Assembly (NCBI GenBank): GCA_013397845.1
Contig: VZTG01000247.1
Span: forward strand, 923,037 to 987,036
Direction of reading: 5' to 3'
Length of the DNA: 64,000 nucleotides
Source: Melanocharis versteri
Taxonomy: Eukaryota > Chordata > Aves > Passeriformes > Melanocharitidae
The translations under genes and the position numbers were made by a program. Positions 23,900-35,000 of this stretch are shown piece after piece (position 1 is the first letter of the stretch; every line of letters starts with the position of its first letter). The notes under the pieces are model-generated. The model was not told the origin of the DNA. It was given only the letters and a program-made list of their open reading frames with translations, and ran no database searches.

Positions 23900-26480
23900 A
23901 GAGATTTTAATGTGAAAGCCATCCTCTATGTCTGAGCGGTAATATGCACTTGAGCTTTCAAGCCCATGTATCATAGAATATAAAAAAAACCCACCAAAAT
24001 AATAGAGAGCTGTAATTCTGCTGATGGTTTTTGGTGATAAGAAAAGCTGCAGTGGCGTGGCTTGAAAGGGTTTGTCACCGTAACTCCAGGATCAAATTTC
24101 CTTGTATTACAGAAAGATGGCAGAAAGAGTCTGCAAAGGACACTCAAGGAGACATGTAATAAATGCCATGAAAAGAGCAATTCTTTCTGATAGAAAAGCT
24201 TTAACACAGTCACAAAGTGCCTAATCACGGAAGTGCTGAGTGAGTTCACCCCGCCTTGAACTTCAGCAGGATGCAAGGTGCTCAGCACCCCTCTGCAGAG
24301 GCTCAGCACTTCAGAGAATCGGGTCCCAAACCAGGAGGAAAAATCGTTTTCAGAAATACAGGTGGCAAGATATAAATTCCTACCTAATAAGATAAATCAG
24401 GTTTTATTCAAGCATTGGCATACAGGAGAAAGAGATCCCAGACAGGGCAATATATTTAAAACAATCCATTTGTTTCCTCCCCCAGAGTGGAATCCAGTGT
24501 AAGAGCCATTTTGAGAGTTTGAGAGGTATTTGACTGGCTTTAGCTTGCACTAGCCTTCTGCACAGGGGTGAATCACAACCTTCACAAAATACTTTATACA
24601 TGTGAAGGGCCACAGCTCAGGCAACTTAAAAGTAAATAGCGTCAGAGCATGTAATAAGAGATTTTGCACATTAAAAGCTATTTCTTGGCCACAATTTCAG
24701 ATTCTACCTAATTATTTCATGGTAAGATTTTTCTGCAACAAAATCAGCAGTCTTTTTTTGTTTTTGTGGGCTTTTTTGTTTTATGAAGATCAAAAACAGC
24801 CTAAGACAAAGATCACATCTGAAAGAGTGGCCTATGAATGGAAAGGAGGAAATGGTCCTAAGGATGTCAAATTCCTTTTGGGGATCCCCACAGACAGCAT
24901 ATAAAATATATGCAAATTCCTTTACAGTGAAGCAGGACGTACCAGGGAAGTTTAACCTGAGTAAAACTTACCTCTTCCCCTGTTCAGTTCAGACTGTTGG
25001 AACAAGCCATCTTTGTGCTGCCTTCAGATTTGAAATTTGCTTTTCTATCTGGTCTTTAAACAGCTGGGTCCAGCATATCTGCATATGACTCGGCTGCTTT
25101 ATCGTGAAATTTAAGGCTGGATCCATGAGTGAAAGGTCAAGATAGCAAATATGGAGGTAAAAGCATGTTTGGTCCTTCTCAAACTGCCATGGTATACAAG
25201 ATGTCGGTGAAAATTTCATGTGATATTTGTGAGGCTGCACTGCTTCAAGAGACCATAATTGCAACGCATCCTAATAAGCAAATTCAAACCCACGATGATT
25301 TGAAAGGGAAAGAAACCCACCTATTCTTTCACATTGCAGTTCTACTTGCATAGTCAAAATCAGTGTGTGTAAATTTTTTCTGAAGAGCAGTCTTAGAAGC
25401 AGCCATAAACATTGAGATACTCCTGGTCTCTGAGCCCCTCACGAGTCTCCCCTCAGGCAGCTGTCACAATTAGGGCAAGATGATATTCATTACAATTTCC
25501 TGAATATGCACCAAATTTTCTGATAGGGTTTTCACAAACCTGGAAATGGTTCAGACTCACTCAAAACACAGCCCAGTGAAGTTATGCCTAAACTGGGGAA
25601 TATCTGAGAAGTTATCAGTCGTATTGTAACACCAAATCTGGAAGAAAGTGCAAAATATTCCCAAAAATATAAACTGGAAGTAAGTCTAAAGAATGATCCA
25701 AACAGTCAAAGGGGTCTAGGATCTAAGGTCACAAAACACTATGTACAAGCCCAAGAATAGAAAAGCTGAAAAATTAATCTGTATTGGAAAGAACCAAAAA
25801 ACACAGAATCCTGTTGAACCCTGTAGGAAACTACATCATTCTTTCTGCTGGTCTCTGCTCTGGGCAGGCTTTGGGAACTGTCTGAAGCTGATCACAGGAC
25901 TGGTCCAAGCACCTCTGGTTTCATGACCATTCAAACCACATGAGTGTTTCTGGTCTTTATTATGAGAATTAGTGTATTCTCATTTTTTTGATTAGTCTTT
26001 CTGAAAGCTCCATTGTTTCACTTCTCCCCCCATCATATACTGAGTATTTCTCTGACTCATAGCACCTCTGCATCATAGCCTTGTTACTCATCAGTAGAGC
26101 ACGGGACCTCAAGCTAAGTAAAATGAGCTGTGTGTCCCCCTCTATCTTGAAATGCTGGTGTGACTTACAGATACTGGAAATCCATCTCCAGGAGTCACAC
26201 CTCATTTTCGGGTAATGAGCTGTAGGGTCTATGCCCTGGACTGTCTCTCATTGATTGCTAAGGTGCTAACATTAAAGAATCCAGTTTGCCCTATAAAATC
26301 ACACAGTTGTAAATAGAGGACCTTTCTTACTGAGTTATCTTCATAAATGAAGTTGCTGTAGCAAGCTTTTTCAAGAACTCACAGTCCCACATGCTGTAGT
26401 TAAACTGGGATAATGATTTACAGCGTAGTGAAGTAACCTCCTAAAGCTGAACTTTTGGGATTGCACAAGGGACTGTTCAT
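23900..26480. other. Unique non-coding sequence, nothing recognised
   Basis: Chance frames reach 112 codons (23971-24309 minus) with no domain or consistent splice signals. No CR1 was recognised. Confidence 0.5.
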
Positions 26481-26499
26481 CCACATTCCAGGTTTGATT

Positions 26500-26725
26500 G
26501 CTCAGAATTTATCTTAATTATAAGAGGCTGAATTAGAGTGAAGCGAGAGGGACTGAGAGAGTGAGAGTGAGCGATATTAGAGCTCTACGCAGAATGACGG
26601 ACAGCGACATAATGCCATCATGTAACTAACGTGTTGCAGCACAGCGTTTAAGTAGGCCCCATTCTTCAGGCGGATATGAAAGGTTTGCTTGGTTCTGCTG
26701 TCTCTTGCAGGTAGCACAATGGGTA
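26500..26725. promoter_or_regulatory. CpG-retaining candidate regulatory element
   Basis: Roughly eight CpGs lie in about 150 bases (26540-26680) inside CpG-poor DNA, including AGCGAG, AGCGATATTAGAGCTCTACG, TGACGGACAGCGAC and TAACGTG words. A GAGAGTGAGAGTGAGCGA stretch (about 26557-26574) is a degenerate short tandem repeat. The segment ends in CTGTCTCTTGCAGGTAG (about 26698-26714), which resembles a splice acceptor, but no open frame or matching donor supports an exon. Confidence 0.3.
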
Positions 26726-26729
26726 AAGG

Positions 26730-28030
26730 GGCACGGGTACACTCTGCAGACACACAGCTTTGTTGCTGCTTCAGTAACTACAGCTATTTAAGCAACAAGA
26801 CTCCACAAGGTAGAGCGACATTACACAATAAAAGCCTGTGGTGCACTGTGAGAGAGGAGTAGAAAAATAAAAACTAACTTAACTATCCATCTTTAACAAG
26901 GATAAAACACATCATGCCATGTTTTCTCAAACAGGTTCAGGAAAAAAGGTCCAATTCCCCCAGGATGGTCTAATGACAACATGGTCTCATCCAGCCTCTC
27001 CATTCGCTTACTCTCTCAATAGCTGTTTATTTTCAGATTATTGATGCAAAAATACATGATTCACCTGGCATTACAGACACAAAGCAGAGTTTTCAAAGAG
27101 CCTACTAGCACCCTGGACATGGAGCAGTGAAGTCACAGAGCAGTGGGTAGAGAACAGGAGGAAAAGGCACAGATGCAACAGTGAGATCATTCGGTTACTC
27201 ACCATAGACACACATTCATGATGCCAGAGCATGTTTTACAAAACATAACTGAGTGAAGCACAAAAGAAGCTGTTCCGCATTGCTGTGATGATCTTTAAAC
27301 ACATTTTAAACCTTTCTTTAGTGGTTTGAGCACAAACCATTTATACCTCACCAGCAGCATCACCTGAGCAGTGTGCACGAGCTGGCCTTCAGCAGTGCCC
27401 CCAAAGTGTGTGGGACCGACTGGGAACAGCTGGTGCCGTCCTCATTATTTCCATGGCAGCTGAGGATTCTCCTGCACTCCAAGAATCCTCAGCTGCTGCT
27501 TTTATCCTCCATCCCCTTTTTTTTGCAAGAGCGTATATATTTCCTTTGAAGAAGCAATGGGGGCTCATAAATTAAACTGACTTCTCCCTGCAACTGTTTC
27601 TCCTCCATTTTTCTGCGTTCATTTACTCTTGTCATATCTTTCAGTAGCAACTCATGAGAGCAGCACTGCTGACTGGAGATGCGTTTGTTCATCTACATGA
27701 GAGGAAACCTTCCCTTCTCGTTGCAGTTCTGAAGAGAATATCACAGTGGATTCTCCATGGCCATAAACGTGGACCAGAGCCATATTCCCAGACAGGGAAC
27801 CTTGATGGGACTCTATCCTTTTGTCTAAAAACAAATATGTGCAGAAGAACATGACTACAGCAAAGAATAAGGGAATATGGGTTGGGACAGAGATTATCTC
27901 TTCTTCTCACACTAGCAAATAAAGCATTCAAAGCACCAAAACATGATAAAATGTCCACGACTTTGTGGGGGAGGCTATACAATTGATTCAAGTCCCTCCA
28001 GCTAACAAAACTCAGAGGCTCACAGAGAAA
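26730..28030. other. Unique non-coding sequence, nothing recognised
   Basis: Frames of 118 codons or fewer (27689-28045 minus) are without domain. There is no repeat. Confidence 0.5.
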
Positions 28031-28039
28031 TTTTCTAAT

Positions 28040-28470
28040 AAACATCTGAAATTAAAGCTCCACTGCTGACAGCAAAATTACAATTTACAGTTTAAAGACG
28101 CATTCAATTATAGTTACCCAGAGACAAAGAAGACAAGAAAAATAAAATAAAACTGGAAAGAAAAGGAAGGGCTTCAAATTTGCATCAAATCTTAATCCAA
28201 TAATCTGCCTTTAATTATCCATAGCAGACTCTCTCCTAAAGTGATCAGTTTTGCCTCAGATCTCCAAATCTTTTGGCCCAAAGCCAAATGTGTAAGTGCT
28301 TTATCACTTGAGACTCGGAGAGCATCCGTGTCCGCAGGCTCAGTGAGAACATTTATAGCTGGTATGCTTGGCTGCCATTGTGGATTTGGTTTAATCCACT
28401 GAGAGTCTTTTTACATCTTTGACTCCGTTTCATGCTTTGAACCAGTGGTAAGATTTTACTGGATTACTCC
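28040..28470. promoter_or_regulatory. Candidate conserved regulatory element
   Basis: About 430 bases have no open frame and no repeat match, and are rich in homeodomain-type words (GCCTTTAATTATCC near 28207). CpGs cluster at 28315-28340 (CTCGGAG, TCCGTG, TCCGCA) with another near 28426. The even, non-repetitive composition resembles vertebrate conserved non-coding elements. Conservation was not tested. Confidence 0.25.
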
Positions 28471-28479
28471 ATCTCTCAG

Positions 28480-30585
28480 GACAGAAAGAGTATTGTTCTT
28501 TAGCCAACTTCTGAAAGTTTGCATTTTAGCCTGTCTGCATTTTTCTGCTATTTGTGTACCCTTCGTCTGATATGGGAAAATTTGCCAGTGCAACAAACAT
28601 AAAGGAGCAACATGGATGCCTACTTTGGGCTTTTTTACTTAAGTTTCTTCAGGTTTTTATGTCCTACCTGTCTGATATATTAGTAGCAGTAAAAATGTGG
28701 CAGAAGAAAAGCGTTCTTAGAGGTAGTGTCTACTTATTCTTCTATTTTGTGGCATTAAACCCACCTGATTACACGAGGGAGCTATGCAGACTTTCCCTTT
28801 AGGGGGAGAACCCGAAAGCAGTAGCACTTCTTGGTGCTGGGAATCCTTTCAAGACAAGCTCAAGCAGAAGTCTGTTGTAAAAGCATCACTCACGAAGGTG
28901 CCAGAAACCTACGTTTATTGGATCAAGTCACACACATCTGAATGACAATTCCAACAATTATAGTCCTGTCCTGTCTTTCTGTGTTGACACCAGCAGTTAA
29001 CATTATAGGTTGCTTTCTCCTCTGATGATGGTAAATCAAAGAATTATAGAAACTCCTGTCATCACAAATGCAACCAGTAAACAAAACACAAAGTTAAGAA
29101 TTATCCCAGCCGTAGGACAGACTGGAGCAGAGAGACATCCTTTAATAACCACTGTATTAGCATGATCAAACCTAGTTCTAACATAGACCCATTTTTATGG
29201 CCTCAGAACCACCGCTGGCAACAGGCAATTAATTGTGGTTGGGTAAAAATTTGTTTGTTCTTTCTATTGTGCTGCCAATGTCTTCTGCATTGCCTTTGTT
29301 CAAGAGTTTGCTTTGCAAAAAGGGGATGATAACGCTTACCTATTTAACACAGGTCAATGGGACAAGTCTGATTTGCACATGTATACTTTTTTTTAATGTA
29401 TTTTTTTCCTTTCATACCATCAATAAAGCCTTTGGTGCAGAGAGAAATCAGGATCAGTATTTGTGAAATACTAAGATCCCAAGTTTGGAAGATGCTATAC
29501 AGAAAAATCGCAGACTGTATTCACACTGCTATGTGGATATTGTTGACAGCAATCAATCATTTAATCTTTCACATTTCAAAATATTTATAAACTAACTGCA
29601 CAGTTCTTAAGGTTTGCTATCTACCAATCACAGAACAAGCACTAACAAAGCTAGTTTGATTCAAAAGAATCGCATCAGGTAAGTTCAGAGCAAAAATTTT
29701 CCTTTCCTAACTACGTACCCTCTAGAAAAGGAGATCTTCATCCTTACTTCAGCAAATATGTTGAGCAAAAAAGGAGTCACTGATTGCAAACTGGCTCTTA
29801 TTGCTAAATTTCTTCTCACTAACAAAAGACTTTCTAGCAGTGATCTGTGATGAAGCAGCATACACTCTACTTAAGTAAAAGCAGCCCCAAGGTTTTTTAT
29901 TGAACTGGTTTTTGCCTGCAGTTTTTTCTCTCCTTTGACCATCATTGTGCATCCAATGTTTTCCACATCCAAAACTGAAGCACATCAACTACTGCACCTC
30001 CTGCCTGTGTTGTTTCATAAAGTTTTCCAGGTATCTCCCTTCTTTTCACTTCTCTTTTCCAGTGCATCTGTGCACTACCAAATGCATTTGGCATTCAGCT
30101 GCAGATATTATTGCATTTTCAAGGTTATTATTATATTTTGGGTAAGGCATATGTTCATACCCAGTGTACTGAACATCATACCAGTACTCAAGAAGCAGCA
30201 TGAGTTGGTCAGACCACAGATGAGATGTAGGAAACAGTCTGGAGAGATTAATCATCACAGAAGATATTTGGAGCTCAATTCTAGTACAAATCAGTAGTAA
30301 CGTCTTTCTTATTCGCCAGATGCACACCAAAATAAGATCAACAGAGATGAAATCAGAATTGTATCGTGGTAATAAGCATGCAAGTTATAGCACAGTCTCT
30401 TAAACCTAGTGTTATCTGTCTGCCAGGGTAGAGCAGATGTACTTTCTCAGTATCCTGACTTGAGGGATGTTTCTAAGAAAGGACAGGGTTATATTGTGAG
30501 CACTGTAAAAAGAACTATAGTGTAAAGCACTGTAGCATGCAGAGGGTAGTACTAGAACATACTGTTATGGTTGGCTGTACCTGTA
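28480..30585. other. Unique non-coding sequence, nothing recognised
   Basis: Short overlapping frames occur (longest 120 codons, 29935-30297), with no domain. There is no repeat family. Confidence 0.5.
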
Positions 30586-30589
30586 AAAT

Positions 30590-30885
30590 TCATGAAATTA
30601 TTGGCTTCTTTCAGCTGCAGTACAGTACTTTTACAGTAATTTGTCACTCTGTTTTCAGCAGGGATAATGGACCATGCCTTTTTCTAGGAGCACATTATTT
30701 GGCCACTGGCAGCTCTTTATATTTGCCATGAGATCCCCAGTAACTACATGTTCACCCTCACCCTCCCTCTGCGGGACACTGCAGGCAATAATAGATCTGT
30801 GGGGTTAACCTTTCTTTACCAGAAGCTAATGGCATCTGTAATGATTGCTGTTAATTGGCCTGGCTACGTCCAGTGTGTCTGTACT
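30590..30885. promoter_or_regulatory. Weak candidate regulatory element
   Basis: The stretch has homeodomain and basic-helix-loop-helix type words (CATGAAATTATTGG near 30590, CAGCTG near 30614, GCTGTTAATTGGCC near 30848) and two CpGs at about 30772 and 30868. There is no coding explanation. Support is low. Confidence 0.15.
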
Positions 30886-30889
30886 GTTC

Positions 30890-31848
30890 CTTTCAGCATG
30901 CTATCCCTCTACTTCTGCCTGCACAAAACAGCATGACAGCACTCCAGCCAAAATCATCCAGAAAAATACCACAGTCATTGCTCCTCCCTATCTCACCTGA
31001 CACTGCTTAATATTGCCATTTTTATATGGCCAGTATCTAGAAGCCCAGTAATAACCTTTTCTATGGCTGGAGATAAATGCCATGTAAAAATGAATGAAAA
31101 GGAAGATCAAGGAAAAAGCCCCTTCTGACCTGAGGGCTGATATTTTTCAGCTTTAGTTCTCTTCTACCTACACCATAACATCAGTGATGAAACTACTCTT
31201 TTCCATCTTATTTGAAAACCCTAACATGTTACTGGCATTATTTTCTGTGAAAAATGGTAAGTCATTAGAATTAGGAAGGAAATTGTTTTCCTGTCTAGTG
31301 ACATGTTGTGAGGTTTTCAAATTTTTCTCTGTTCTGCAGTGCAGCAAATCCAAAACATTTCTCACTCCTCAGTAGAAAAAGTAAGGTGATTTTTGCTCCA
31401 AAATGATGCAGAAGCTTGGCATCCTTCTGACACACTGTAACATGGACAACAGGGACCAAATCTCTTTCTCTCACACACAGCCGCTGTTAAAGATGTATTT
31501 TCCACACGACAAAGTCTTTCACTCTCTTTTCCATATGGATTTTGACCACATGTGTGGTCATCCTGATGTTAAAAATTAGATAACTCCCCTCCCCCCAACC
31601 ACCAAAAGGCATTTTTCACAAAGTGTTTTAGGTTTGCTAACCATCACCTTTATAACAATTCTTCTGAGAAGCATGATGCAATGTAGTGTTCCAGAGCCAG
31701 AAAGCACACGGTTGTTCTGGAAAAGGTATCTGATTTCAAGGTTAAGTTCTTTTCTCCCAAGGTAAGTATCATTTACACACTCTCCAGAACCAGCGGAGCT
31801 AAGCACGTTTCACAAGGAAAATAAGATTTTTTTTTTAAAAGCAATAAT
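30890..31848. other. Unique non-coding sequence, nothing recognised
   Basis: Apart from the small inverted repeat TGACCACA/TGTGGTCA at 31543-31560 (two RUNX-type TGTGGT words facing each other), nothing stands out. Confidence 0.5.
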
Positions 31849-32083
31849 GAGGAATATGCCAAAATGGAAATAACACCTTTATTTTAACTGCTTGATGTCT
31901 ATCACAAAAAAAACCAAATCAAAATGAAGCAAAAAAAGGTCATCATGTTTAAGTTTAGAAGGCAGAAGAACTTTCCCCATGTATTTTTTCCAAACACTGA
32001 AGTATGCCACTGCTTTTAGATACACATAGTGTCTTTCAACCTGCCTGGAGTTACTCAGATGCTTAAAGAGGAATATGCCAAAA
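31849..32083. repeat. Perfect 16-bp direct repeats bracketing 203 bases, possible insertion with target-site duplication
   Basis: GAGGAATATGCCAAAA occurs exactly at 31849-31864 and again at 32068-32083. Between them are 203 bases. Read on the minus strand, this interior ends with AATAAA (plus-strand TTTATT 31878-31883) 13 bases before the repeat, as in an mRNA 3' end. A 78-codon minus-strand frame (31879-32115) covers the whole interior. The geometry fits a small retroposed fragment inserted in minus orientation, with the repeats as target-site duplication. Against this, there is no poly(A) tail and the interior matches no family I know. Confidence 0.35.
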
Positions 32084-32089
32084 GATAAA

Positions 32090-35000
32090 AGTGCCAAAGC
32101 ACTTTCCTGGAGCAAGATTTTACCAATTCAGGAAAGGGAGAGGATTCATACCAATCAAGTAGTGAAGTTGGCGGGCTTGGTGCCATACACAGCCATGGAA
32201 GAGACACAGGCTCTCACAGAGCTCCCAAATTTATCTTCTGTACTGGAGGCATCACTCTTTCCATGACTCACCCTGGGAGTCATGGGAAAGTGGTGCCTAG
32301 TCTTGGCACCTCGATTCCTCATCTAGGTTGTGTTACACAAAATAATCTTTGTCTTGTTTTACAAATACCATTTATCTGTTGCTCCTGCTAATTCCAGTAA
32401 AACAAAATACACTCATCTTTTGTACCCAATTGGGTAACTCTGTTCACATTTCTGAGGATAGTATTTGTTAAATGTTTTTGCAAAACATTAAAGAACAGAA
32501 AAATTGAATGAAAACTTTGTCTGTCGGCAAACATTAGGATAAGGAGCTTTATGTACAGCAGTTTGCATGTTCTAAAAATCATCTTTTAAGCTTAACACAA
32601 GCCAAAGTCTTCAACCATCACCTGCTGAACTAGAAAAATATATTCCCATTGCCAGCACAGGCTTTTGCTATAAAAGTGGCTGCTCAACACAGCCTAATCA
32701 TCAGATGCAATCTCCCATCCCTTACATTGCATGTGGAAAAGAACTTTGCTTAAGGTAGTGAAATGCCAAGAAAAGCAGAAGTAGTCATTCAAGATACCAT
32801 GTTCACAGATATTTCCTCTGTTTAGACCTGCTCATTTATCTATATTCAAGTTAAAATTTTCAAAACTTGCACTTCGAGCCCTTGACACTGGCAACAAAGT
32901 CATTGTCTGGAGGTAAAGCTATGAATTTATGTATATCTGAGCTCCAAATTATTAGAGTCCAGTCCTGAAGGAATAAAAATTGTAAAATCACTGTAAAACT
33001 TTCTGGACCAGCTTTGAAGTCACGAAGTGTGAAGGAGGAGAGCTGTAGAGGAGCAAAGGGAAGCCTGTAAGAGTGCCTTGGTAAGATACAGCCATGATGC
33101 TGCCAAACACCATCCTTTCAAGGCTGTGCACTGTGAATGAGCTGTAGATTTCCTCCCTTTTCCTCATTATAAATTCCATACACAAGGAAATTTGCTCTAT
33201 TCAGGCATGTTAAACTGTATTTGCAATAAAAAAGGAACTGAGGCAAAGGGCACCAAATCATGGAATCATATTTGCCCTGCAAAGTCTGTAGTGAAGCGAT
33301 ACCCCAAATAACCAGGAATGAGTCTTCCAGGTACCAGCTGCTGCATAGCCATAGCAGGGACCTATGCCTGGGCATATTTTCCTGCAATTGGACTGCACCA
33401 ATACCACTGCCAGCAAGCTGCCAGTCAGCACTTCATTCTGTTCTACTTGTTCTCTGAATTTCTTGGTGTTCTGCTAACAAAACTATGCCATAAAATCTTG
33501 CAGGTCTTGTAGGTGGGCAGAGGAAAACCTTTATACTTTGGCTTTATTTAAAATCCTTGAGTCATCCTGTGACTATGTAAGAACATGGGCAAGTAGTCCT
33601 TTTAATTATTTAGTGAAAGGACAATAATGTGCTTTTCAGGGTTTATAGCGTTTCCACAGCATTATTCAGCAACGCTGAACACTGCGGTTTGTCTACAGGA
33701 AACTTAGCTTTGCATGGATATATACAAAAATTTGCCTCATTCTTAAAGATATTTCCTGTGACCTTCTCCCGCATGTGGCATGTCTCGTACCCTCCCCCAC
33801 CTAGGAGCACTACTGGTGGCCCTGCTATAAGCTGTGCAGATGTTTCTACCCCATTATTGCAGTTTTATATTTGCAAGAGCCTTCCTCGAACAGATGTTCT
33901 TTCTGTGTGCATATACCATACTTCCCACTGCAAACACTTTTACAACACAAACAGCAGATTGTCTTGCTTCTGTCGTTCGGATCAAGAGAGAGTAAATGCC
34001 TCATTCTAATGATGTGAGTTTTCTTCTCAGAGTGCTTAATGTCTTCCATTCTCGCTGGCCCTGCTCACTTCAGGTGTTTCATTTCTGTTCCTTGGGCTCT
34101 TCATCACTTATCTTTACTCTAAAGGGTCTCCCTAAAAATATCCTCTTCCTGAATTTCCTTTACTGCTTTCACCTTCTTTTAATCCCTTTTGCTGTGTCCT
34201 CCTCATTTTGTAGAAGCTACTCTGCCTTCTTCAGCTCTGCTCAATGAGGAGCTAATTCAATTAATTTAAAGGAGAATGCATTTTCTGGAGTAAGAATTAA
34301 TGTAAATTGGTGGATATAATTCCTAAAAGTTGTAGAATAAGAGACAATAATAATTCAAAAATGAAAGAAAGTTTGTGTTGGCTAGGTATTGCAAAACCAA
34401 GAGTTGAACACCCCAATCTCTCTGATGTTTAATCAAAAGCCTAAGCTGTAAGTGGAGTAATTTGTACAGAGTCTTGTAAAATTATGACAACATTGTATAG
34501 ATCTTTGGCCTCTTTCACAGTGATTATGATTGCTTTCAGAGGACATCTTCGTTCATAACTATTTCTGATTAAAAATTATCTGCTCCTGTGCTTTTAGCTT
34601 GTCCTGTTTTTCATAAGACATTTGTCAGTAATACAGCAGCAATAATAATATAAATTTTGTAGCAATTACAAAAAGTAACATTTGTCATTGCATAGTAGTA
34701 CATCATGAAGAAACAATGGTGTGGAGATTCCTGCTGCCACAGCTTGTTTACTTTGGATACTTGAGTTGGACAGTTTAGAGGTACCTGAATATCCCCTACA
34801 GCTTGGACAGCAGAGATGTGACAGAATGCTGAGAGCATCTTCTTTGGATTTCTCCCAGCCTCAAAGTCATGGAAGACATCACACTTGTGCTCTGCAACCT
34901 CCTGAAACACAAGCTCTGTCACAGTCCTACTATCTGTGATAAAAATCCTACCCTTTGTTTCCTTATCATAATTTGCCTTTTTGTAAATCTTTTAAAATCA

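Noticed and set aside
26088..26160. MIR-like string (AGTAGAGCACGGGACCT)
   Set aside because: Only one short block resembles MIR and the rest of the core is absent.
26690..26730. Splice acceptor and exon start
   Set aside because: The acceptor-like CTCTTGCAGG is not followed by a sustained frame or a matching donor.
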